DNA of 64,000 bases, taken from DASPKT01 sp035626475. GTDB taxonomy: Bacteria; Pseudomonadota; Alphaproteobacteria; Azospirillales; Azospirillaceae. Below, in pieces: positions 57,691 to 64,000 of this stretch; positions within the stretch are counted from its first letter, which is position 1; each line of letters starts with the position of its first letter. Both the position numbers and the translations under genes were made by a program. The notes beneath the pieces are model-generated. The model was not told the origin of the DNA and searched no databases. It was given only the letters and a program-made list of their open reading frames with translations. The stretch covers positions 55,464 to 119,463 of the forward strand of contig DASPNP010000026.1 in NCBI GenBank assembly GCA_035626475.1, given 5' to 3'.

Positions 57691-57924
57691 TCAGACGGTG
57701 ATGTTGACGAAGCTGCCGCGGGTGCGGCCGGCGCTCACCGCGTCCTGCCGCTCGGTCTCAGTCGGCGCGGTATTGGTCTGCTGCTGTTGCTGCGCCTGCT
57801 GCTGGTCGTCGCGGCTGACGGGCGGCACGGCCTGGACCGGCGGCTCGCGGCCGGTGGGGCGGATGCCGCCGATGCCGCCCGGCGAGCCGAAGCCGCCGAT
57901 ACCGGAGAGACTGCTGGTCGACAT
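57691..57924 (-). CDS. Small Gln/Gly-rich hypothetical protein
   Basis: 77 residues from ATG 57924, GAAGGGAA upstream. N-terminal MSTSSLSGIGGFGSPGGIGG, a central poly-Gln tract (DDQQQAQQQQQTN, about 40-52) and a C-terminal RTRGSFVNITV. No signal peptide or Cys. The hydrophobic C-terminal end is unusual for a disordered protein and could be a recognition tail. I recognise no family. It lies between the entericidin gene and the divergent DUF2934 gene. Confidence 0.6.
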   Translation of the reverse strand: MSTSSLSGIGGFGSPGGIGGIRPTGREPPVQAVPPVSRDDQQQAQQQQQTNTAPTETERQDAVSAGRTRGSFVNITV

Positions 57925-58090
57925 GGCCGTGCTTCCCTTCCTGGCTGCGGCTGATCCGAAGAGGCACTCTACCCCTTTCCCGCGCGGCCGTAAAGCGGGG
58001 CGGCGGGGACGGTTGGCGGCCCGGCGCTGTTGGGAGGGGAGCGGCGCCGCTCGGCCGCGCCGCCACCGCACGATGCCAAGGGGAACATCC

Positions 58091-58396
58091 ATGTACCGGG
58101 AAGATGATGAACGGATCCGCCAGCGCGCCCACCAGATCTGGGAGAGCGAGGGCCGCCCGGAGGGCCGCGAGCAGGCGCACTGGGACATGGCGCGCGAGCT
58201 GGTGGCGCAGGAGCAGAATGTCGACCTGACGCTGGAGCGCAACCCCAGCCAGGGGCCGGACGACGTCGCCCTGCGCGAGCAGCCGGTGGAGCCGCTGCTG
58301 GCCGCCGAGAATCTGGGCGACCTGCCCGGCCTGAACGATTTGGGCGAGCGGCGCCAGTTCCCGCACGCCGACCGCACCGCCGCCCGCGACAGCTGA
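58091..58396 (+). CDS. DUF2934-family protein
   Basis: 101 residues, AAGGGGA upstream. Residues about 7-37 (ERIRQRAHQIWESEGRPEGR, then EQAHWDMARELVAQE) are a clear DUF2934 motif: I--RAh-IWE-EGRP-G--h-HW--A. Such proteins are small, widespread in alphaproteobacteria and of unknown function; some accompany stress-response genes. The C-terminal part (about 50-101) is acidic and likely flexible. Confidence 0.85.
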   Translation: MYREDDERIRQRAHQIWESEGRPEGREQAHWDMARELVAQEQNVDLTLERNPSQGPDDVALREQPVEPLLAAENLGDLPGLNDLGERRQFPHADRTAARDS

Positions 58397-58543
58397 ACCG
58401 GCCGGCCTCCCGGCGCGCCCCGTGGATCGGGACGCGCCGGGGCGCCACCACCCGGACGGGTGACAAGCGCCGCTCTTGCCCCTAATGTCCCCGCCACCGG
58501 CCGCCGCGAGAAGCGCCGGACAGCGAGTGGATGGGGAGCACGC

Positions 58544-59890
58544 ATGACGACGACGGCGCACTGGTCGTCCCGGTTCGCCTTCCTGATGGCCGCCGTTGGC
58601 TCGGCCGTCGGGTTGGGCAATATCTGGAAATTCCCGTACATGGCCGGCAGCATGGGCGGCAGCGCCTTCGTGCTGGTCTATCTCGGCTGCGTCCTGATGG
58701 TGGGCGTGCCCATCCTGATCGCCGAGCTGATGCTGGGCCGCAAGGCGCAGAAGAGCCCGCTCGGCACCATGATCGAGCTGGGCCGGCAGCATGGCGGCAG
58801 CCCGGCCTGGGGCCTGGTTGGCGCCATGGGCGTGGTGGCGGCGCTGCTGATCCTCAGCTTCTACAGCGTCGTGGCCGGCTGGGCCCTGGCCTATGTGCCC
58901 AAGCTGTTCGCGGGCGACTTCGCCGGCGCCACCGCCGAGACGACCGGCGCCGCCTTCGGCGGGCACTTGGCCGATCCTCTCATCCTGACCGTCTGGCACG
59001 CGCTGTTCATGCTGGGCACGGTGCTGATCGTCGCCCGCGGCGTGCAGGCCGGCATCGAAAAGGCCGTGGTCTGGCTGATGCCGATGCTGTTCCTGATGCT
59101 GCTGCTGCTGGTCGGCTACGCCGCCGTGGAGGGCGACTTCGCGGCCGGCATGGCCTACCTGTTCGCGCCCGACTTCTCCAAGATCAGCGCCGACGTGGTC
59201 ATCGCCGCAGCCGGCCAGGCCTTCTTCTCGCTGTCCATCGGGCTGGGCACCATGCTGGTCTACGGCGCCTACCTGCCGCGCAGCGTGTCGCTGCCCTCCA
59301 CCAGCGTCATGATCGGCTTCGCCGACACCACCTGCGCCCTGCTGGCCGGCATCGCCATCTTCCCCATCGTCTTCGCCAACGGCCTGAACCCGGGCGAGGG
59401 GCCGGGGCTGGTGTTCGTGACCCTGCCGGTCGCCTTCGGCAACATGCCGGGCGGCAGCGTCTTCGGCGGCGTCTTCTTCATCCTGCTGTTCGTCGCCGCC
59501 ATCACCAGCTCGGTCTCGCTGCTGGAGCCGGTGGTCAACACGCTGCAGGAGCGCACCGGGCTGGGACGCGGGGTGCTGTGCTGGACCGTCGGCGGCGTCG
59601 CCTTCGCGCTGGGCATGGCCACCGTCTTCTCCTTCAACCTCTGGGCGGACTTCCACCCGTTCGGCGGCGAGCGGACGGTCTTCGACTGGATCGACTACGT
59701 CACCTCGAACGTCATGCTGCCGCTGGGCGGCGTCTGTATCGCCATCCTGGCGGGCTGGATGATGGACCGGAGCGTCAGCGCCGCCGAGTTCGGCCGCGGC
59801 GACGCGGTCTATACGGTCTGGCGCTTCCTGGTGCGCTTCGTCGCGCCGGCCATGGTGGTGGCCGTCGCCTATTCCAAGATCGTGGGCTGA
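58544..59890 (+). CDS. Sodium-dependent transporter of the NSS (SNF) family
   Basis: 448 residues from ATG 58544 (MTTTAHWSSRFAFLMAAVGS). Eleven to twelve membrane helices in the LeuT fold. TM1 shows the Na+/substrate site AVGLGNIWKFPYMAG (about 20-34), TM6 AFFSLSIGLGTMLVYGAYLP with its unwound SLGxG motif, and TM8 SSVSLLEPVVNTL. Members couple Na+ to amino-acid or related uptake in the inner membrane. Length and motifs are typical of bacterial 11-helix NSS proteins (MhsT/TnaT-like). Followed 12 bases later by yccF, so they may be co-transcribed. Confidence 0.95.
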   Translation: MTTTAHWSSRFAFLMAAVGSAVGLGNIWKFPYMAGSMGGSAFVLVYLGCVLMVGVPILIAELMLGRKAQKSPLGTMIELGRQHGGSPAWGLVGAMGVVAALLILSFYSVVAGWALAYVPKLFAGDFAGATAETTGAAFGGHLADPLILTVWHALFMLGTVLIVARGVQAGIEKAVVWLMPMLFLMLLLLVGYAAVEGDFAAGMAYLFAPDFSKISADVVIAAAGQAFFSLSIGLGTMLVYGAYLPRSVSLPSTSVMIGFADTTCALLAGIAIFPIVFANGLNPGEGPGLVFVTLPVAFGNMPGGSVFGGVFFILLFVAAITSSVSLLEPVVNTLQERTGLGRGVLCWTVGGVAFALGMATVFSFNLWADFHPFGGERTVFDWIDYVTSNVMLPLGGVCIAILAGWMMDRSVSAAEFGRGDAVYTVWRFLVRFVAPAMVVAVAYSKIVG

Positions 59891-59902
59891 GGGGGCGCCG
59901 CC

Positions 59903-60331
59903 ATGGGACCCGTATCGCTGATCCTGAACATCCTTTGGCTGGTCTTCGGCGGGGTCTGGATGGCGCTCGGCTGGGGCGTCGCCGCCCTGGTCCTGGCGAT
60001 CACCATCGTCGGCATCCCCTGGGCCCGCGCCGCCTTCACCATCGCCATCTTCGTCCTGCTGCCCTTCGGCCGGGAGGCGGTGGCCCGCGACCGGCTCACG
60101 GGCGAGGAGGATATCGGCACCGGCGCGCTGGGGTTCCTCGGTAATGTGATCTGGTTCGTGCTGGCCGGCTGGTGGCTGGCCCTGCTGCACCTCGTCACCG
60201 GGATCATGCTGATGATCACCATCATCGGCATCCCCTTCGGCTGGCAGCATGTCAAGTTCGCCGGCATCTCCCTGGCGCCCGTGGGCAAGACCATCGTCGA
60301 CAAGGACGACCCGCGCCTCAGGGGAATCTAG
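59903..60331 (+). CDS. yccF: YccF-family inner-membrane protein
   Basis: 142 residues; ATG 59903 with GAGGGGGC upstream. Two YccF domains in tandem (about 5-55 and 75-128) with the repeated ITIVGIPWARAAFTIA / ITIIGIPFGWQHVKFAGISL motifs (key residues IVGIPW-R--F and IIGIPFGWQ) and about four helices. Function unknown; E. coli yccF lies beside yccS, a membrane protein, but here it follows an NSS transporter. Ends 30 bases before a REP element. Confidence 0.92.
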   Translation: MGPVSLILNILWLVFGGVWMALGWGVAALVLAITIVGIPWARAAFTIAIFVLLPFGREAVARDRLTGEEDIGTGALGFLGNVIWFVLAGWWLALLHLVTGIMLMITIIGIPFGWQHVKFAGISLAPVGKTIVDKDDPRLRGI

Positions 60332-60361
60332 CGATCGTCGGTCGGGAGCGGCTGGGGCGTT

Positions 60362-60470
60362 GTGCGTGCTTCGACAAGCTCAGCATGAGGGTGGGGGTGC
60401 GCCAGGCACTGGCGTGTGCTTACCGGGAGCAGCGACAACCCCCTCAGCCTGAGCCTGTCGAAGGCCGCAC
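60362..60470. repeat. REP-like element, TTCGACAAGCTCAGCATGAG family (copy 4)
   Basis: Facing arms 60362-60390 (core GCTTCGACAAGCTCAGCATG) and 60441-60470 (core TCAGCCTGAGCCTGTCGAAG) around a 50-base centre. The left arm equals that of copy 1 near 32.1 kb. It lies between convergent yccF and the patatin gene, where it may also end transcription. Confidence 0.85.
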
Positions 60471-60498
60471 CACGTCGACACCGCGCCCGTGAGGGCCC

Positions 60499-61563
60499 TC
60501 AGCCCCGCAGCGGCTCCAGCCGGTCGCCGATGTCGCCGCGCTCCAGCGCCTCGGCCAGCTCGTCCGCCAGCCGGTCCGTCTCGGCCACTACGGCGCGCCA
60601 ATAGCGCTGGCGCTCGGCCGTGGGGATCTTCTTGAAGTCGGCGCGGTCGGGGATCTTGCCGTAGGGCAGCTTCGCCACGAACTCGGGCGAGGGGCAGAAC
60701 AGCAGGGTGCGCGACAGGTTGGCCGGGTTCGGCCGGCGCCATTTCAGCCCCTTGTCGAACCAGCCCGGCACGATGCGGTCGTAGAAATGCGGGTAGAGCA
60801 CCAGCCCCTCGCCCTTGAAGGGGATGTCGAGGTGGTAGTCCATGATGCCGCCATCCATGTAGGCACCGGGCGCCGCCCCGTCCATCTCGCGGACCACCTC
60901 GAACAGGAAGGGCACGGCGCCGGACGCCAGCAGCGCCGTCGGCAGGTTCGCCGGCGTCAGCGGCACCGGCCGGGTGGGGAAGCCCTGGCGGCAGTCGAAG
61001 GGCGGTTCCGACCGCTGGTCGTGCACCAGCACCCGCTCGAAGAACAGCGGCAGGGTCCGGCGGCTGACGGCGTTGGCCAGCGCCGCCGCGACCATGCCGA
61101 TTCCCATGAAGGCCGGGTGCCGGTGCCCCGCCAGATGCCGGCCGCGCACCGCCAGGACCGACAGGCGCATGCAGGGGTGCGACAGCGCCGCCTCCGCCCC
61201 GCCCTCGGCCATGATCAGTTCCAGGAAGCGCCGGCTGTCGTCGCTGATGCGGGCGGGGGTGATGGTACCCTCGACCGTGTAGTCGAGATAGGCCTCCTCG
61301 AACCGCCGCGCCGCCGCCGCCGGGTCGCGCTGCGCGGCGTAGGTGAAGCGCCAGGTGCCGATGGAGCTGCCGACCATGTGCAGCGGCCGCGTGCGCTGCC
61401 GGAACCAGCGGCTGAACAGCACCCGGTCCATCCGCGTCAGCGCCAGCCATTTCGGCCCGCCCGAGGCCCCCGCCACCACGTCGAACATCTCCTCCCGCAA
61501 CCCCTCCCGGCGAATGCGGTCCATGGCCTCGGGGCCGGCGAGGAAGCGGAGCGCGCGGCTCAT
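60499..61563 (-). CDS. Patatin-like phospholipase
   Basis: 354 residues from ATG 61563 (MSRALRFLAGPEAMDRIRRE), GGAG upstream. Patatin catalytic elements: oxyanion-hole GASGGPKW (32-39), nucleophile Ser67 in VGSSIGTWRF (GXSXG) and the dyad Asp237 in YMDGGIMDYH (DGG). No signal peptide, so cytoplasmic or peripheral. Cleaves acyl groups from phospholipids or glycerolipids. The Gly-Ser-Ser-Ile-Gly motif is typical for this patatin subgroup of 350 residues. No type VI or type III effector neighbours are seen, so a housekeeping lipid role is more likely than a toxin role. Confidence 0.9.
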   Translation of the reverse strand: MSRALRFLAGPEAMDRIRREGLREEMFDVVAGASGGPKWLALTRMDRVLFSRWFRQRTRPLHMVGSSIGTWRFTYAAQRDPAAAARRFEEAYLDYTVEGTITPARISDDSRRFLELIMAEGGAEAALSHPCMRLSVLAVRGRHLAGHRHPAFMGIGMVAAALANAVSRRTLPLFFERVLVHDQRSEPPFDCRQGFPTRPVPLTPANLPTALLASGAVPFLFEVVREMDGAAPGAYMDGGIMDYHLDIPFKGEGLVLYPHFYDRIVPGWFDKGLKWRRPNPANLSRTLLFCPSPEFVAKLPYGKIPDRADFKKIPTAERQRYWRAVVAETDRLADELAEALERGDIGDRLEPLRG

Positions 61564-61827
61564 GAGGGATGCTCCGGGAGGAGGGGGGGCTGCTTGCATT
61601 CTGGTAATATATTGATCAGCGCGATGCCAAGGGGCGTTTGAAGCTTCGGGCTGGGTGCCTGCAGCCATCATGGCGGGTGCAAGCGCGCTCGGTTAGGACC
61701 GTGTTTTAACGTGTTAAACTCTTGAATTATGGAGAAGAAACGTTTCTCACTTGATATATACCACTTTTGATTTATCCATATAGCTGAGGCTTGATCCATA
61801 GCGAAGCACCCCAGTGGGAACTCTCTG
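61564..61827. other. AT-shifted intergenic region at the left edge of the island
   Basis: 264 bases. Composition changes from GC-rich to clearly AT-rich at about 61690. It contains a partial dyad GTTTTAAC-GT-GTTAAAC (61703-61719), the perfect palindrome at 61736-61747, and AT-rich promoter-like sequence before the next start codon. No coding sequence supported. Confidence 0.7.
61736..61747. promoter_or_regulatory. Palindrome AGAAACGTTTCT upstream of the island operon
   Basis: Perfect 12-base palindrome about 80 bases before the ATG at 61828. TTGATA (61751-61756) follows directly and could be a -35 box, so a repressor bound here would block the operon. The spacing to a -10 box cannot be fixed with confidence. 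Confidence 0.45.
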
Positions 61828-62958
61828 ATGCCGACATTTGATTTTTCGACCAAGGTTATTCCAGAAGATCAGAAGATTTGGGCGATGCATGCTGGGCGTC
61901 GTAAAAGGCAGATCCGGAATTTCCTAGGGCACAAAGTTGTATTCCTGGAGATTCCTGGTTTTGCGCCGGATGCTGATACCGTCCAGAGTGCTGAGAAGAT
62001 TCGGCAGCATCTTCGTCTTTCGAGGGAGATATACAATTACTTGTTAAAAGGTGGAGCGCTGCCTCCTTCCAGAGTAGCGGCTGCTTACGACGACCAGCCA
62101 GACCCAAAGGATAAAGGACTAAACTCCGCTCTAGGGAATGTAATTTCAATTTATCGTGAGGCGAAAGTTGGCGACCTGATTCTGGTTCCTGGAAAAGACC
62201 AGTATTCACCTGTTTACGCGGGCGAGATCGCCTCGCCTTTCGCTGTAGCTGACCAATCAGAATTTTCGCCTTTCAGTGGTGAGGTTGTTCCGTTTAGGCG
62301 TGTGAACTGGTTAAACATCGCGGTGGAGCGACGTCACTTCTCTTCTGCTGTCGCTAAGAGGTTGGAGAATCCTCATGCGATCATTGATATCCGTTCAAAT
62401 GACTCCTCTGGGTCGATTGCCGAAGAAATATACAAGAAGGTATATGTAAATTACGTAACGGAGCATGAGTCGAAAGTTGCGTTTTTTGGTAAAAAATACG
62501 ACTCGAAAGATCCAACAGGAATCGTCGACACCACAAATTTGATCAAATATTTCTGTGCTGCTTATGTTGCCATCGAGAGGGGCGAGATCGACAGGTTCGC
62601 TGGCCTTGACTTCATGGTAGCAACTCGCACCTATTATCCTTCTGAGATTGTTCGAGATTTCTCTTTCAACTTCAATTCGCCTGGAAAAATTGACCTCAAA
62701 ACCCTCCAGAAGGCGGCTCTTTTCGTCGGTCTATGTATCGCAGCAACTACAGCTTTAACGCCCGCAGAGGTTGGGGCCCCTGTGATGGTTACCAACTTAG
62801 GGGCGGCAGTTGCTGACGGGCCCTTGCATGATTGCGCGCAGATGTATAACCGTCTTCTGACCTCAATCGGTGCAGATGGATTCGAAAAAATCAAGATTGT
62901 TTGTGCAGAAGCCGAGGCCAGCATTGGGCTGGACACGCAGATAAAGCGAACTCAATGA
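61828..62958 (+). CDS. PUA-like-domain protein of an AT-rich two-gene island
   Basis: 376 residues, codon usage AT-rich and unlike all neighbours, hence probably acquired. The N-terminal part (about 15-195) fits the PUA/EVE-like module found at the N-terminus of restriction-type proteins: KIWAMHAGRRKRQIRNFLGH, then KVGDLILVPGKDQYSPVYAG and the VVPFRRVNWLNIAVERRHFS motif (the usual pattern is H-R-V-WL...i-R). Such modules read modified bases or other small nucleic-acid features. The C-terminal half (about 200-376) is not recognised; it has a hydrophobic stretch (about 296-315, AALFVGLCIAATTALTPAEV) that could be a membrane helix. The stop overlaps the next start as ATGA. Promoter palindrome upstream. 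Confidence 0.65.
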   Translation: MPTFDFSTKVIPEDQKIWAMHAGRRKRQIRNFLGHKVVFLEIPGFAPDADTVQSAEKIRQHLRLSREIYNYLLKGGALPPSRVAAAYDDQPDPKDKGLNSALGNVISIYREAKVGDLILVPGKDQYSPVYAGEIASPFAVADQSEFSPFSGEVVPFRRVNWLNIAVERRHFSSAVAKRLENPHAIIDIRSNDSSGSIAEEIYKKVYVNYVTEHESKVAFFGKKYDSKDPTGIVDTTNLIKYFCAAYVAIERGEIDRFAGLDFMVATRTYYPSEIVRDFSFNFNSPGKIDLKTLQKAALFVGLCIAATTALTPAEVGAPVMVTNLGAAVADGPLHDCAQMYNRLLTSIGADGFEKIKIVCAEAEASIGLDTQIKRTQ

Positions 62959-63557
62959 TTAAAGATCTCGGGAGGTACATCTGGCGCGTCTGCTTGGACG
63001 CGCAAATGCCGGTGTGGCTGACGCTTCTCACCCTTGTGGGAGGAGTGTTCGCTACCTATTGGCTTGCGCCTCTCGTAAATCAGAGGTTTGAGCAAGAGAA
63101 AATAAGATTTCAGTATATTTCTGACAATCTAAAAACATTCAACCAGAAAACCGGCGAGATGGTGATTTTGATCGGAGATCTTAATCGATCTCTCAAGCGA
63201 GGCACGGGTACAACTGAGAGCGTCCAGAAAATAGAGGCGCTTGCAACTGAGCTCCAATGGCGAACTTTTGAGTATGATGTTATATTCGGTACCAAAGACG
63301 CAAAATCTAAGCTTGATCTTTATCAGGACAATTTGGAGGAGCTGAGGAAGGTTGTTGTGGACGCTGATAGCATCTCCGATACCCCCTCAATCCTGTGTAG
63401 ATCATTTAATTTTGTTTCGTCTTCCCATGAGCTGCTGCGTATGCTTGCATCTCAAGCTCGCATCACAGTTTCAGCTGACAGGCTTGTGCAGATACCTCGT
63501 CCTCAAAACTGCGCTACAGGCAATCTGCCATCCAAAGCTAGTCCTTCTTTACCTTAG
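62955..63557 (+). CDS. Membrane-anchored coiled-coil protein of the AT-rich island
   Basis: 200 residues starting inside the previous stop (ATGA, 62955-62958), so translation is coupled. One N-terminal membrane helix (about 18-39, MPVWLTLLTLVGGVFATYWLAP), then a mostly helical soluble part (about 42-160) with heptad-like spacing (NQRFEQEKIRFQYISDNLKT, FNQKTGEMVILIGDLNRSLK). The C-terminal third contains two Cys and no recognised domain. Base composition equals the preceding gene's. It ends 18 bases before the tRNA-Leu 3' end. No family recognised; the pair looks like a soluble sensor plus a membrane effector, which is inference. Confidence 0.7.
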   Translation: MIKDLGRYIWRVCLDAQMPVWLTLLTLVGGVFATYWLAPLVNQRFEQEKIRFQYISDNLKTFNQKTGEMVILIGDLNRSLKRGTGTTESVQKIEALATELQWRTFEYDVIFGTKDAKSKLDLYQDNLEELRKVVVDADSISDTPSILCRSFNFVSSSHELLRMLASQARITVSADRLVQIPRPQNCATGNLPSKASPSLP

Positions 63558-63575
63558 CAGGCATCTCTAAGGTTT

Positions 63576-63661
63576 TGGTCGGCGCGGCGGGAGTCGAACC
63601 CGCATGACCAATGGTCGTTGGATTTTAAGTCCAATGTGTCTACCAATTCCACCACGCGCCG
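63576..63661 (-). tRNA. tRNA-Leu (UAA)
   Basis: 86 bases including an encoded CCA. Acceptor stem CGGCGCG/CGCGCCG closes perfectly with discriminator A. The anticodon stem-loop TTGGA-CTTAAAA-TCCAA gives anticodon TAA (leucine), the T arm is GCGGG-TTCGACT-CCCGC, and a long variable arm (class II) is present. It reads leftwards, so its 3' end faces the AT-rich island. Confidence 0.96.
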
Positions 63662-63872
63662 ATGCTGATCACGCTGATGCCGCCGGGCGAAGCCTGAGGC
63701 GCCAAGCGGGCCCGTCTCGTCAGACGGCGGGACCCTAGCGGAGGGGGCGGGCTTCCCGCAAGGCCGGGGTTGGTGTCACAAGGCGGATACGCGTAGCGCG
63801 TGCGGCCCGGGGCGATGTCGAAGGGGGTAGGGCGGGCTTGATGCGGGGCGGGGGCGGGGCCATCTCTCCGGC
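63662..63872. other. Gene-free region upstream of the last gene
   Basis: 211 bases between the tRNA 5' end and the next start codon. Very GC-rich, with no supported coding sequence. It must hold the tRNA promoter (minus strand), but no strong boxes stand out. Confidence 0.5.
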
Positions 63873-64000
63873 ATGGACGAGATGGATACCTCCCAATGGA
63901 TGGGCGTGGTCTACGGGCTGCTGCTCCTGATCCTGCTCTGGCCGGCCTTCAAGCGCATGCCCAAGCATGACTGGCTGCGCAACGTCGCCATCTGGCTGGC
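63873..64000 (+). CDS. Probable retropepsin-like (TIGR02281-type) membrane protease, 3' truncated
   Basis: Only 42 residues are visible from ATG 63873: MDEMDTSQWMGVVYGLLLLI, then LLWPAFKRMPKHDWLRNVAIWLA, still open at the window end. The pattern of a short polar lead, one membrane helix (GVVYGLLLLILLWPA), a short basic loop and a second hydrophobic stretch (LRNVAIWLA) matches the N-terminus of clan AA aspartic proteases (TIGR02281 family), whose catalytic domain would lie beyond the window. The call rests on this N-terminal pattern alone. Confidence 0.45.
   Translation, partial: MDEMDTSQWMGVVYGLLLLILLWPAFKRMPKHDWLRNVAIWL

Noticed and set aside
60499..61563. Patatin gene as a CBASS effector (CapV)
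   Set aside because: No cyclase or CBASS ancillary gene is adjacent, it is on the opposite strand from the AT-rich island and its base composition is that of the host chromosome.
61564..61830. A second copy of the tRNA-Leu 3' end (att site) at the left edge of the AT-rich island
   Set aside because: I searched by eye for the last 20-30 bases of the tRNA gene and found no matching direct repeat; no integrase gene is in the window either. Site-specific integration is therefore unproven.

Overview
The window is a uniformly GC-rich stretch of a bacterial chromosome. It is most consistent with an alphaproteobacterium of the Rhodospirillales/Azospirillaceae type. The pointers are the complete AapJQMP-type general L-amino-acid transporter, a short-form homogentisate dioxygenase operon, a MerR/LiuR-like regulator beside beta-oxidation genes, an expanded phage-shock operon, several TonB-dependent receptors, and very GC-biased codon use. 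This assignment is inference from gene content; no rRNA is present.

Layout. 0-6.7 kb: a truncated beta-helix protein, a CNNM/CorC-type membrane protein, a class A penicillin-binding protein and two little-known proteins. 7-9.4 kb: a TonB-dependent receptor with its own terminator. 9.5-13.6 kb: a MazEF-like toxin-antitoxin pair, then pspF divergent from a sigma54-driven psp operon (small membrane protein, pspA, pspB, pspC, two further PspB-like proteins). 13.8-17.7 kb: a second TonB receptor and an MFS transporter. 17.9-25.8 kb: two paralogous secreted RTX/Calx-beta/FG-GAP proteins flanking an MscS channel and a LamG protein. 26-32 kb: a fatty-acid/acyl-CoA degradation block (acyl-CoA dehydrogenase, bifunctional hydroxyacyl-CoA dehydrogenase/enoyl-CoA hydratase, thiolase, MerR regulator with a TTTACGTAAA operator). 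32.2-35 kb: cytochrome b561 and a third TonB receptor. 35.2-38.6 kb: a four-gene DUF350 / DUF1190 / glutathionylspermidine-synthase-like / K+ channel operon. 39-45 kb: an Ala/Lys-rich exported protein, the aapJQMP importer, and an Lrp regulator coupled to a LysE exporter. 45-49 kb: an orphan 7TM histidine kinase and an alpha-glucosidase. 49-53 kb: AbrB-like and MarR regulators divergent from the tyrosine/homogentisate catabolic genes, with a perfect MarR-type operator between them. 53-61.6 kb: S41 peptidase, metallophosphoesterase, several small exported or low-complexity proteins including an entericidin-type lipoprotein, NUDIX hydrolase, Na+-dependent transporter, YccF and a patatin-like phospholipase. 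61.7-63.6 kb: a strikingly AT-rich two-gene island abutting the 3' end of tRNA-Leu(UAA). The window ends in the start of a probable membrane-anchored aspartic protease.

Intergenic DNA carries at least four families of palindromic repeats (REP/BIME- or MITE-like). The most interesting signals are the AT-rich island (a PUA-like-domain protein translationally coupled to a membrane/coiled-coil protein, a candidate sensor-effector or defence pair), a TGTCCGGACA palindrome shared upstream of two TonB-receptor genes, and the enlarged psp operon with three PspB-like proteins and an extra leading membrane peptide.
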